The notes below the pieces were generated by a model. The model worked only from the letters and a program-made list of their open reading frames with translations, was not told where the DNA came from and did not search any database. From positions 62,001-126,000 of the forward strand of contig JBGUZU010000044.1 in assembly GCA_045223915.1 (NCBI GenBank): a DNA stretch of 64,000 nt, written 5' to 3'. Shown here in pieces: positions 12,986-24,017 of the stretch. The position numbers were made by a program, and so were the translations under genes. The stretch is from Ruminimicrobiellum sp045223915 (GTDB lineage Bacteria; Elusimicrobiota; Endomicrobiia; Endomicrobiales; Endomicrobiaceae). Position 1 is the stretch's first letter. Every line of letters begins with the position of its first letter.

Positions 12986-13456
12986 TTAATTAGAACTAAT
13001 TTTTTTCCATACTAATGGGGCTGATAATGAAACTATTCTAGAAAGCTATTCTAGCCAGTCCCTAAAAGATTCTGCGGGCATGTTGTCTAAATTTCCTAGG
13101 ACGTTTTGTAGAGTGCGGAAAGGAGAATTTTCCCATTTTATCTTAGAAATTGGAATGTATCGATTTGATAAATTTGTAAAATTAGATTGAATATCAGTAA
13201 AATTAATATTTCCTATTTTTGTGTTTAGTGCGGTTAGCTATTCCGATAAAGCAGTATTATCAGTTGATAGATTTGTAATTAAATTTTGCAATTGAGCAAT
13301 ATCATAATTTAATTGCTGTATTTTATCTGCAATAGATGATTGAGTATTAATATTTGAGCCAATAATTTCTTGTAAAGTTAAAGAATTATTCCATTCAATA
13401 TTCTCAACTTTTGCCCCAATTGGCCTATTGTCTATTTCTCTGATGGGGTTTGACAT
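12986..13456 (-). CDS. Small virion-type protein, 156 residues
   Basis: Start ATG after AAAGGAGG, two TAG codons, stop TAA. N-terminal NPIREIDNRPIGAKVENIEW followed by a probable coiled coil (IADKIQQLNYDIAQLQNLITNL). No family recognised; position among structural genes suggests a virion or fibre-attachment component. Confidence 0.75.
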
Positions 13457-13486
13457 AGAAGATTAACCTCCTTTGATTATATAAAT

Positions 13487-13521
13487 ATAGGGTTCATATT
13501 AAGCACAAATATGAACCCTAT
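13487..13521 (-). terminator. Hairpin between genes
   Basis: 14-bp stem (ATAGGGTTCATATT and complement) with a 7-nt loop, then an AT-rich tail without a clean T-run. Probable terminator for the peptidase-like gene. Confidence 0.55.
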
Positions 13522-13529
13522 TTATTTAA

Positions 13530-13844
13530 TTACATGTTTGATAAATGAGTAAAGATTTTATTCGTAATATAAATAATTTCTTCACCATAAGTAGAAATTA
13601 AATCTGCCACTAATTCTTCTTGTTCAATAGATAAGTCCACTCCGTAAGAAAACATTGCTGCATGAGTTAATTCATGACATAAAACTTTTTTTAATAATTT
13701 TCCATACAGATTTTCATTTAAATATATAGTTCTTGTTAAATTGTCACAAGCTCCAATTGAATATTCTCCATTAAACTTTTGTAATAAAGGGAAGTCTTTA
13801 GGAACATAGACAATTTTCCAATAAATATTGTTTATTAAAACCAT
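13530..13844 (-). CDS. HEXXH zinc metallopeptidase-like protein
   Basis: 104 residues with the zinc motif HELTHAAMFSYG at residues 58-69 and a downstream acidic cluster (EQEELVADLI) that could supply the third ligand, as in ImmA/IrrE- or SprT-like folds. Such small HEXXH proteins are common beside phage head-tail genes; the substrate is unknown. The start overlaps the previous stop (TAATG), so translation is probably coupled. No TAG codons. Confidence 0.75.
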   Translation of the reverse strand: MVLINNIYWKIVYVPKDFPLLQKFNGEYSIGACDNLTRTIYLNENLYGKLLKKVLCHELTHAAMFSYGVDLSIEQEELVADLISTYGEEIIYITNKIFTHLSNM

Positions 13845-14428
13845 TAGTTAATCTTGTTTGCTAAAGTTGTCATTTTCTGACGAAGAGTGGCTTTTTCTTC
13901 AGTAGAGGCATCTCGAATCATTTCTGTAATATCTGACGATAATTCTTGAAGATATGCTTCTAATTCTCTTAGCTGAGAATTAGGATCGTTATGTTTTTCT
14001 TTACCCTCCATATAGGTACGACGCCTTATGTAAGATCTGCCCTCTCTAGGGTCTCTCATCATAGCAGTTGGTTCTGTATAATAAGAAGGATGGCTTGTTT
14101 GAGAAGTATTTTCACTCATATTCATTGAAGTGGGATAATACATATATCCTTTTGATCTTTCCATCTGTCTATAAGGGTCATAATAAGTGCCATAGGTGGC
14201 GGGAGTGGTATAATAATTGATATTAGTTAGCTCTTGTCTTTTGTTAAGATCATCGCTCTTTTCCATTGAGTCAGTAATTGTGCAATAATAAATTGCTTCT
14301 GCTAAATCTTTAATCATATCAATAGCCTAACCTAACTCATTGGTATTTACTTTTGAAATGTCTCCCAATTGACCTTGTACACAACTTATTAGTTGTTCTT
14401 TCATAGTTTTTAAAGTTTCTGTTGCCAT
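13844..14428 (-). CDS. Structural-region protein, 194 residues, polar
   Basis: The real start is ATG 14428 (after GGAGGAGCTAAAG); one TAG at codon 34 hides the first third under the standard code. The middle is rich in Tyr/Pro/Met (TYGTYYDPYRQMERS, YMYYPTSM), typical of Bacillota phage proteins of unknown role, and the C terminus is helical (LRELEAYLQELSSDITEMI). Family members sit near head-tail genes. Function unknown. Confidence 0.75.
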
Positions 14429-14445
14429 TTCTCTTTAGCTCCTCC

Positions 14446-14901
14446 TTATGCTATTCTTTTTACAATTAATGAAGCTTCTCGTCTTACTTGAATAGAAGGG
14501 GTTGGAGTTGTGGCTGGATCATCTTCGGTTCCATCTACATAAGCACCAGAAACAGTTAAGCAGCATCCGCAAGGAACTGTAATAGAAGCTGATGTATTTA
14601 CGTGCCAATATTCTTCTGCTGCGGCGGGGGTTACAATTGCTACACTTTCTGGAATTACAACTCCATTAAGAGTAATACCAAGAGCAATTGGAGTGACCGC
14701 GCCTCCTTCAGGAATTTGAATATTTCCTTGTAAGGTTACTTCATATCTTGCGAAACGATTAGAAGTGTTGCCATTTAAGTTAAGAACTCCAGGAACAATA
14801 GGAACAACATTTCCTTTATTGCATGGAATAGAAACACTATTAAATGGGATTGTTCCATTTAATGCTACCAACGCATCTGTGGTTGTTACATAACTAGCCA
14901 T
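14446..14901 (-). CDS. Beta-rich virion-type protein, 151 residues
   Basis: ATG 14901 is preferred because GGAGG lies 6 nt upstream; a TTG two codons earlier is less likely. The sequence is Gly/Thr/Val/Pro-rich with alternating hydrophobics and Cys pairs (VPCGCCLTVSG), resembling a TNF/jelly-roll-like sandwich. Probably a surface or fibre protein, but no specific family is recognised. No TAG codons. Confidence 0.75.
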   Translation of the reverse strand: MASYVTTTDALVALNGTIPFNSVSIPCNKGNVVPIVPGVLNLNGNTSNRFARYEVTLQGNIQIPEGGAVTPIALGITLNGVVIPESVAIVTPAAAEEYWHVNTSASITVPCGCCLTVSGAYVDGTEDDPATTPTPSIQVRREASLIVKRIA

Positions 14902-14916
14902 AAGCAACCTCCTTTA

Positions 14917-15729
14917 TTAGTTATAAAAGCCGGCGCCATAGCCATTTCCGCAGTTACATCCATATGGATTGCTTACTACATAAGCAGGAATGGGAGCGGG
15001 ATTTAAAGCTCTTAATAAAGCGGTTGTTTGAGCCGCGTTGTCAGTTAAAATCTGTCCAGTCTGAGCATTTTGAGATGCGGCAAGGCTAGCAAGATAGCTC
15101 TGCATTTGTAGCTGCTGATTTTGAGCTTTAAGTGTATCAATTTCTTGTTGACAAAGTTTGTCAAGAATAGCCTGAGTATTAGCGGTATTAGATGTAATTA
15201 CATCTCTTAAAGCATCAGAGATAGCTGCTCTATCGGCACAATTTTCGGTTGCTACTGTATATTTTAAATCTGCAACGGCCGCACGATTTTCACAACAGCA
15301 GTTTTGTTGATTCATAGCTATTGTATTTAATTGATTTGAAATACCATTGTAGTTATTATTAGCTTGTGCAAGGGCGGTGGCTTGGTTATTGTTTAAAGCT
15401 TGTAAGACATTAGCTTGTGCGTTACAACGGGCAATTTCAGCGTTTGAAAAACCAGAAGTTATAGCATTATTAAGACCGGCAATGCCATTTGTCAATGCGC
15501 TTTGATCAAAACCTCTTTGAATGTCATTTCCAACTGTGATTGCTGTTCCACAGTTACCATTGTTGCCGAAACCGTTTCCATTGCCCCAGCCGCCAGCTAA
15601 AAATAGAATAAAGAATAAGAAAATCCACGCTCCATTGCCATCAAGACCAAAGCCATCATTGTTTCTATTACCACCAGAAGCGGCTGCAATATCTGCTAAA
15701 GAATATCCATTATTATTAGAATTAAACAT
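14917..15729 (-). CDS. Gly/Asn/Gln-rich membrane-anchored protein, 270 residues
   Basis: N terminus YSLADIAAASGG, then one hydrophobic segment (residues 34-47, WIFLFFILFLAGGWG), a Gly/Asn-rich linker, and a long Ala/Gln/Asn-rich helical part with a Cys cluster (NCCCE). This arrangement is widespread in gut Bacillota phages and prophages without known function. Ribosome site AAGGAGAGC. No TAG codons although Gln-rich (CAA/CAG used throughout), unlike its neighbours. Confidence 0.85.
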   Translation of the reverse strand: MFNSNNNGYSLADIAAASGGNRNNDGFGLDGNGAWIFLFFILFLAGGWGNGNGFGNNGNCGTAITVGNDIQRGFDQSALTNGIAGLNNAITSGFSNAEIARCNAQANVLQALNNNQATALAQANNNYNGISNQLNTIAMNQQNCCCENRAAVADLKYTVATENCADRAAISDALRDVITSNTANTQAILDKLCQQEIDTLKAQNQQLQMQSYLASLAASQNAQTGQILTDNAAQTTALLRALNPAPIPAYVVSNPYGCNCGNGYGAGFYN

Positions 15730-15760
15730 ATTTTTTTGCTCTCCTTAACAAAATTATTTT

Positions 15761-16000
15761 TTATTTGAAATAATTCTGAAATTCTGCAAAAGCTTGGTCA
15801 TAATCCAATCCTCTTTGTGCGGCAAGGTTTCTAGCAACCATCTATAGCCCAGAAATATTGCCTTGTTGAGCAAGTCCTACCGCATTATTGAGAATAGGAT
15901 TATTATTTCCCTGTTGTTGTAAGATGCTCATTAAAAGTTGCTGAGGATTTTTCCCATGTTTTATCATTTGAACTAACTGCATTGGGTTAATATTATTCAT
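15761..16000 (-). CDS. Small conserved phage protein, 79 residues
   Basis: One TAG at codon 51 splits it under the standard code. Sequence pattern NPMQLVQMIKHGKNPQQLLMSIL then GLAQQGNISGLQMVARNLA matches a family common in Bacillota phages between head genes; function unknown. Start ATG after AGGAGG; stop TAA. Confidence 0.8.
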
Positions 16001-16014
16001 TTTTTAAATCCTCC

Positions 16015-16527
16015 TTAAAAATTTAATGGAATCTATTTATTTATTTCATTAATAGTTTGTGATTTTTTATCTTTGTCTTCGTTTGAACCGCTCAGCGAAG
16101 AAGAAAGACCATTAATTGTCATTAATAAAGATTGAATAACTTTATTAAATTCATTTTTTGTTACGAAATTTCCTTCTGTATAAGGAGTTTCATCTTCTGC
16201 AACTGCATAAGTTTTAAAACTTGCAGTTCCATCATTATTAATTTGTTTTGTATAGATTTTTCCATTACCTACATCAGTAAACACCCATAAGGAACCATCT
16301 AAATCAATTTGAGACGCTCTTGCTTCTTCTTTTGAGGAAACTGGTCTGCATTTTAGAAATTGCGATTGCAGATTATTTTGAGAATTATTTCCTCTTCCCA
16401 TATAGTTATCATATGGAGAATTTGATAAAAGACTAGTGTTTCCGTACGGATTAATTTGCCCTGGTTGCCCATTAAAATTAAAGGGAAGCCCATTTGTAGG
16501 CATAGAAGACATATTGAAATTAGACAT
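16015..16527 (-). CDS. Virion-region protein, 170 residues
   Basis: Asn/Ser/Gln-rich start, then RPVSSKEEARASQIDLDGSL, WVFTDVGNGKIYTKQIN and NDGTASFKTY, a pattern common in Bacillota phage tail/fibre regions. Under the standard code it would stop at TAG 16033; with TAG as Gln it gains seven residues and ends TAA at 16015, just before the next ribosome site. C terminus helical. Confidence 0.8.
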
Positions 16528-16571
16528 TCAATATCTCCTTTCTCTTATATAAGATATAAACCTGGCCTGGC

Positions 16572-16609
16572 TATATATTGTGAGAGTTTTTTCCTCTCAC
16601 AATATATAT
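16572..16609. repeat. 15-bp perfect inverted repeat
   Basis: Arms TATATATTGTGAGAG and complement around a 7-nt pyrimidine-rich centre, between two minus-strand genes. No T-run on the minus strand after the stem, so it may be an operator or RNA-processing hairpin, not a terminator. Confidence 0.6.
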
Positions 16610-16650
16610 AAAAAATAAACTAACAATATTTATTGCTTTTGACCAATAAA

Positions 16651-17988
16651 TTATGAGCCGCTTGTTATACTAACAATTTTTTTATACCAAATATTGTTTG
16701 GTCCTTTATAATATACATTGGTACCATTTACTGCAGCATTAACAGTAGCGGTATCCATTGAAGCCAGTTCTTCTACTGAAGATATATTTGCATCTGCGCA
16801 AATGTCTGTATTAATTCCAGTATAACTTTTATATAAATCATTATTATAAGAAATAATATCGGTAATGAATTTTTCATTATTAGATGGGGCCACTAACGAA
16901 GTTTGATTAACAGTATTACCAAGCTCATCAGTCTCTGTTGTGTTCCATATAATTTTTATACCATCAGAAGTGTATTCAACATTTTTTATCCATTTTATTG
17001 GAGGTGTGTTAATAGTTTTAGTATATGTCTCTCCATTTAAAGACCATGAAAAAGATAGATTGCCAGTGTCATCTAAAGTAATATCATTAAATATTGGAAC
17101 TATTGAAAAACTTGAAGTAATTTTACTATTTTCGTCATTATTTGAATGTGGCAACCAGAAAGATAAATAACCGTTCTAATCAATATCTATATTGTCTACA
17201 ATTTTTAATTCTGCTAAAAATTTTGTAACTTCAGTTTCCAATCCCTCGTTATCATAAGTTGTTTGATTATACACGATAATAGGAAGGTGCCTATCTTGTA
17301 TATCGTTTACTGTATTAATATCAGTTTCACCATAATCTACTCCATCATTAACTCCTGCATTTATTACATAAAGATTATTAATGGAGTCTCCGCGTCTAGC
17401 ATAAGGGAGTTTAAAATTCAAATGAGTAAAAAATGGATGTGTTTTTACTCCATTAACGGTTTCGGATAAATCTTCTATTTCAGGCGTTTTATCAATACCT
17501 ATCATTTCAATATCAAATTTAAATTCTGGATATGGAACTGTAAAACTTATATCAACTTGATCTCCTTCTTCTCCAGCTTCAGGCTCTCTATGATAATATT
17601 TCCAAATTATATCATCATTATAAACCCATTCATTATTTTCAAATGTTCTTGCTGGAACTAAATTAGAAGAATCAATATTTGCTGTTACTGTAGTGGGTGT
17701 GATTTCACTACTTTCGATTTCTGACATAGTTTTAAAATTTAATTTAGATGGGGGGCCTGCTGGGCCTGCAAGTTTATAAGCTTCAATACAATAATCCCCA
17801 TCATCTATTTCTGTTGCGCTTCTTTGATATATATATCCAGTGTCTTCTACAAAGAAATAATCTCCATATCCAACTTCTACATAATTATCTCCTTGCTAGA
17901 AGTTAGTATTAGCTTCGTTTTTGCTTTCAAAACATTTTATTAATAAATAGTTTGGAGATTCTCCATAAAAAGAATCATTTTCAGCCAT
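16651..17988 (-). CDS. Fibre/baseplate-type protein with collagen-like linker
   Basis: 445 residues once two TAG codons are read through. N-terminal domain, then a short collagen-like linker (LAGPAGPPS, about residue 84), then beta-rich domains (VPYPEFKFDIEMIG, LNFKLPYARRGDS, LSFWLPHSN, SFSWSLNGETYTKTI). This is typical of phage fibre or upper-baseplate proteins. Start ATG after AGGAGG. Confidence 0.8.
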
Positions 17989-18008
17989 ATGTTTTTCCTC
18001 CTTTATTT

Positions 18009-18755
18009 TTATATCTATATTACTTCAGGAAGAGATTCTATTACTTCCTATAAATCTTCTCTTAAAATATAAACAAAATCAATTGTAAAATTAGAATTGC
18101 TTATAACTCCAATTGTTTTATCATTGATAATATAACCATAAGAAAATTCAAGACGACCAGTTCTATTTATTATAAAAGTTGTTCCATTTATACAAGCAAA
18201 AGAGCCAGGCGCCGCATTTAAAGCAAATTTGATAATAGTTTTCTATTGTTGTGCATCTTTATTATTAAAAATATCAATATAATTAACTTTGTATAACTAA
18301 ATTTCTTCAATTGTAAGAGTTTGATCACTATTATTAAGAGTTCTATTTTCTATTTCTAACATTAATTGATTAAAATCTGATGCAGGAGAAAATAGATATG
18401 AATAAGATATAGTATCAGAGCCTCTTGGGATGTAAAAAGAATTTAAATTCTAAATTTGTATAATTGGAGTTTCTGTGTTATTATCTTCATTAACATAGTT
18501 TTCTAAAACCCCTTCATAGTCAGTAATATTAATTAAGCATAAATTAACATTATTGGCAGTGTTATTATTTTTATGAATTTTAAAAGTTATATAATAAGCT
18601 TGATTTTTTATAAATTGAAAATCTATTACTGCATCTTTAAATGAAAAAGAATCTTTATATCTAGATTGAAATCTAACAGGAGCAAGATTTTCAATTTTTG
18701 TTATATAATCCTAATTTTTTTTAAATCCAATATATTGTTGAAAATATTGTTTCAT
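18009..18755 (-). CDS. Tail/fibre protein, 248 residues
   Basis: Six or so TAG codons; ends in ATA-TAG-ATA-TAA, so the last TAG must be sense or end the protein two residues early. Beta-rich with PRGSDTISYSYLFSP and GSFACINGTTFIINRTGRLEFSYGY, which resemble distal-tail or capsid-fibre proteins. No exact family recognised. Start ATG after AGGAGG. Sits between the collagen-linker protein and the large baseplate gene. Confidence 0.8.
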
Positions 18756-18768
18756 TTTAATCCTCCTA

Positions 18769-21700
18769 TTAAATTCGTTCAATTGCTTTTGAGCAAGTAA
18801 TAGACATTGTTCCATTAACATCCAACGGCAATGAAATTGTTTTTATCATATAATTTCCATGAATATTTGTCTAAGCATTATTAATCCTAATTAAAGAATT
18901 TGGTTCTAAATAATAAATTGGCAAAGTGGTTAATGACACTTGTTCATTGTATGAAATATATTGATATAAAGCTGTTCTAATTTCATCATACGCGGAGCGG
19001 CTTGCCCCGCCATTTACAAGATTCTAATATACCTAATGATCTACTTCAATAAGTGCCGTTAAAGGAGATAAAAGATTCTTTTTATTCCATGTAGAAAAAA
19101 CCTATTTTATTTTTTCTTTTTCTTGCTTTTGTTTTATTTTTTGTAGCGCTTGATCCTATATAGTAGATTTTGTATTCACGACAGGCTATTTATCAAGTAA
19201 AATAACAGATGCACAATTAGGCTCAAAAATACAATTAATTTTATTATCATTTATAATTTTAGTTCGTTTACCAATGCTGTTTATACCATATTTAGAAGTA
19301 AAATCACTAGAACTAAGTAAATCTAAATAATAATCTATATTAGACATATTCTATGTTACATCATTATAAAAAGTAGGAATAGGAATTGAAAGAACATTTT
19401 GTACAGAAGTTTTTTGAGGTTGAGGTAAAATATTAAACAACTTTGGCCATTCAGATTTTAATTCGGTATAGTAATCATTATATTTAAAACCTCGATATTC
19501 ATTTTCAGCTCCTGATAAAAATAATTCCATTCTATAGTCACTAACCTAAAAATGGGTTAATAAAGTTTTTTTAAGTTCTGTAGTGCGTTTTTGTGAATTC
19601 CAGTTTGCCCTCCAGATAGCTTTATCATAAGTATTATAATAATATGTATCATACATTATTGTAAAAGGCAGTTGCTTTTGTTCAATTGTAAATTTATCAT
19701 CTTTTATTTTATCTTTATCGCCTGTAAAAGTAATAGCTTTTTTAATACGAGGAAACCAATAATATTTAATTGATATTGTTCTTTTTGGTGTAGTTTTTTT
19801 GCTACCATAATCATATTCTTCTTTTATCTGAAGATAATAATATTGGTCTTCTTGCTGTACATAAAACCAAAATGGATGTTGATAAAGAACATTTATTTGA
19901 CCTGGAGTAACATTCTAAAAAGAAACAGAATAAGTATAATGTTCCAAAAGTTGTTCAACATTCTGTTCCCCCAATCCATCTTGAAAATTAATTTTTTGAT
20001 TATTATTTATTTTATTTCTGAATTTATCAAATTCTATGCGAGAATTAAAGGAATATACATTATCAGTTGGAAGCTGAATTTTTTTATAGCCTTTGAAATT
20101 ATTTTGATCGTATTTATTAAAATTAAAATTTTGATATTTTAATTGTTTTGACTAGTTTTCAGAAAAAATTTTAGGCTCATGCCATTCATAGAAAGCGTTT
20201 TCATATTTTGCATAATAATATACTGTTTTAGGAACTCCCGTTAAAGGGAAATCTGTATAATATTTATAAGAACTATTATTATCAATAACTTTTTTCTATA
20301 TATAAAGTTTATTTATTGTTCCGTCTTTCTTTTTAACTGCTGCGTTGTATACGTCTAAAAGCGGATAAGTAAAACAATAAATATTACCAACCTAAGGTTT
20401 TGTATCTATTGCTAAATGATATCTAATCGGATATTTTTTCCCATCTGCAGTAGTTTTTTCACCCCATACAACAAAATCATTTTTTATTTGATTATATTGG
20501 GGAGAGCTTGAATAAGATTGAATCAAATCCTATTCACTAAAATCATAAACAATTTTTCCATCTACATTGTTATAATTATAATATGGAGAAGAATTTTCTT
20601 TTAAAATATAAGTAGAATAAGATGTGTTTAAATAATTTTTTATTTCTTGAAATACAAAATTTCCATTAATATCATAGAAATATTCAAAATTTCCTAATGT
20701 ATTTTTAATTTTATCTAAAATAGAAGTAACAGATTCGCCCGCCTGTCCAATTAATTCCCCAGGATAAATAAAATCAGTTAATATATATCCAGCATCTTCG
20801 GAAGGGTTAACAGTTTTAATATTCTTTATATTGTCTTTAATAGAATTATATAGCAGCTCAGCAGATTTTTCTCTATCTTTTGGTTCAAGCCAATTACAAA
20901 AATCTTTATCATATTTTTGTTGAAGTCTAATTAATGTTTTTTTATGTTCGACAATGTGATTGGTAATATTATTTTTTGAAATCTCTTCATCTTCATCAAA
21001 TGTAGATAACTATTCTATTGAAAATATTGCGGATTTCATTTTGTCAATTTCTTCTTTTAATCCTTCTACAAGTGTTTCAGAATTATAAAATGAAATTCTT
21101 TGCAAACATGCTGTTAAGCTTTCAATATTATTCAACTATTTTGTATTAAGAACATTTATATAATTTTGTAAATCAGTAGTATATTTAGCAATACTTTCAT
21201 CTATGCTTAAATCTTTCAATTTAGAAGAGGTTTTAGTAAAAAAATCTTCGATATTTTCAATTGGCTGTTGTAAATTTTTTTCTTCTTGTTTTAAAAGATT
21301 AAAATAAGTATTATATAATTTATTCCTATTACTATTAAGCGATTTTAAGGTATCGTTAATTGTTAATGTTTTTAATAGAAAAACTTCATGATTTTTGTTT
21401 TGTGTTTCTAAATATTTGGAATTGTCTTCCATCATTTTTGTTAATTTGTCTTTAAAATCCAATAATGTATTATAAAAATGATTTTTTATCATCACAACAT
21501 CTTCTTGAAGTGGAGAATAAAATTTTCTTGCATTTGAATTTTCTTTATACCTATCTTCCCAGCTGTCAAAAGCGGGATATTTAAAACATACAAATTTATC
21601 AGTATCATTTAATACTGTATATAAATCAGTAGTTATATAATTCTTTATCTATTCTAATTTTAGTTTAATTTTATCATTAAAATAATTTTTTGTAGCGGTT

Positions 21701-23997
21701 TTTATCTTTTTCTATCCATTAGGAAGTAGATCTATTATTTCTTCAATGGTTTCAATATAATGAGAAATAGTTTGAGACAAAGAAAAATATGAATAGGTTG
21801 AATTTTCATTAGAATGGCATTTTTTATCTTTTGTTAGTTTTTGTGTAAAATCTTTTAATTTTTTATCAAAAGAGTAATCAAAAAAAGTAAAAGCAGAAGA
21901 TGGATTTAATATTTGATTTATTTTACTTTTTTGCTATTGAATTAGTCTTTTTATTATTGCTTGTGGATATTTTTCGGCTTTAGTAGAATCAATTCCATCA
22001 GGCCCTCTAAAAAATTCTAAAATATTAGTACACCAATCTTTCATTGCTGTAACTGCCACATGAATTTGATCAATAGAGATAGAGTCTTCTTTTAAAAGAT
22101 AAAAAATTTTATTTTCAAGAGAAGGTAATTTAGGGCAATCCCTTTTAAATGGGTAATTAATAAGCATATTAGAAATTTCACATATCTCTTTCATGGGGTA
22201 ATAATATGTTCCAGTGTCCTATGATGCATTACGGAGTATTTGAAAATAACAAAGACTTAATGCCGAACTCGATGGTTTATCATTAATAGTGCCGAAAGCC
22301 TTATATAGTTGCCATTTTTTATTCACCTTTTTATAAATCATTGATCTTCCGGTTTGGTCTTCTTTAAAAAATGCTAATTCAGTGCCTTTTTGTTTATCCT
22401 TAGAAATATTAATTGAAAAAGTAGAGGTTAATTGCGTTTTTGTTTTTGTGGGTCCTGTTGCAAATAAAAATTTTAAGAGATTTTTTGGGGAAACTTTTAC
22501 CGAAAGAGTTTGTTCTTTGCCATCTTTGTTAATCCATTTTTGAGAAACACTACTCCATTCATGAGGTTTCTTTTGGTTAATATCGTCTTCATATTTTTTT
22601 CGTTCTGTTTTTATTATATTTAATAATAATTCTATTTTATTTTTTAATGTTGAGGTTTTTGTAATAATAGAGCTTATTGCATTTTGAGTTCTTAACTAAA
22701 TGGGAATTTTTTTAATTAATTCTTTTTCTTTTTTTAAAAAAACTTGATTTTGCGCTGTACGGATGATATGTTGTAATCCTTCATATTGATCGTCGGTTTC
22801 CGTTTTTTCAATATTTTTTATCCAAAGATTCGTATAATCTAAAACAGACTGCAAAGTTGAACGATTGTTGTCATAAATAGTATTTTTTAACTCTGTTAAT
22901 GATTTTTCCCATTCATCATTAACTTTATCTTTTTCTTTTAACTACTACTAGAGAGCAGTTAATTTATTAATTAAATTTTTTAAAAATATTATATATTGAT
23001 TCTATTGTTTAAGATTGCTATATTTTTTTGATTTTGTTACTGCTTGCTATATATTTTCTGTTGCCTTATTAATTAATAACTATACAATTTTTTGTTTTCC
23101 CGCGACGGTAATAGGACTTTTTTTATTTTCATTAATATTAGCAATAACAATATCTCCATACTTAATAACATTGTTCTTTATTATAAAGTTTTTATCTATT
23201 CGTTGTAGTGTATTAAACAGGCTAGCGCTCTAACACTACTAAGGATATTCTCCCAATAAGTATTGCTCTTTATAGATATTTTTATATACAATTGACTTGA
23301 ATGGAGAAACAGTATTACATCCAGGAAACTCTTTTGCATTTGCGTATATATATAAAGGAGACTCTCCATTCCATTTTAATACTTGTTTAATTGAGGGCTA
23401 TAAATCTTTAATTATAATTTTTCCTAAATCTTCATTCCCCCAATGATTTACTAACTATTGAATAATTTGCACAATGGTTGGCTTAGTGATAGTAATATTT
23501 CCATAACTATCCTATTCCTCTATTTCATGAAAATTTACTGTTGCGGGGAGCACGCCGCCGCATTCCCCATTTAATAATGCCATTTTATCATGTAACGTTA
23601 ATGAAATTGTAACTCCATCATTCCCATAAGAGATGCTTGCTGCATTAATTAGAAAAATTCCTTGTGGGAACCATAAAACAGGAAACTCACTATATTCTTC
23701 AAAATGATTTGTAAATCCTATTAAAACTTCAATTTTTTTATTAATTGAAATAATACTATTAATATTTGTTAAATCATTATCAAATTCATTTGCAATTAAA
23801 GAAATATTTGCAGTTCTTCTCATTCCAGAAGAACCATCTAAATTTATATTTCCACTTAAAATTCTTCCTGATAAATTATAAATTGGATTTTCATTTTTCC
23901 AATCTAAAACATTTACTTTTATAAACTGCTCTTTGATTTTGTCTTTATCAAATTTTTTTAAAAAAACAGAATCTTTTAAATATGGGAAATTATACAC
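18769..23997 (-). CDS. Large baseplate/tail hub-like protein, 1742 residues, amber-recoded
   Basis: Start ATG 23997 after AGGAGG; dozens of TAG codons; stop TAA. The N-terminal 160 residues (SGRILSGNINLDGSSGMRRT, LWFPQGIFLI, TISLTLHDKMALLNGE, GGVLPATV) match the opening domain of large tail/baseplate proteins of Bacillota phages. The rest is long and charged with coiled-coil character (19.5-22.9 kb). Probably the hub or tail-associated protein reaching the cell surface; no lytic enzyme motif was recognised. Confidence 0.85.
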
Positions 23998-24017
23998 CTT
24001 TTAACACCTCCTAATTT

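Noticed and set aside
16572..16609. Terminator between 16651 and 16527 genes
   Set aside because: No T-run after the stem in the direction of transcription; kept only as an inverted repeat.
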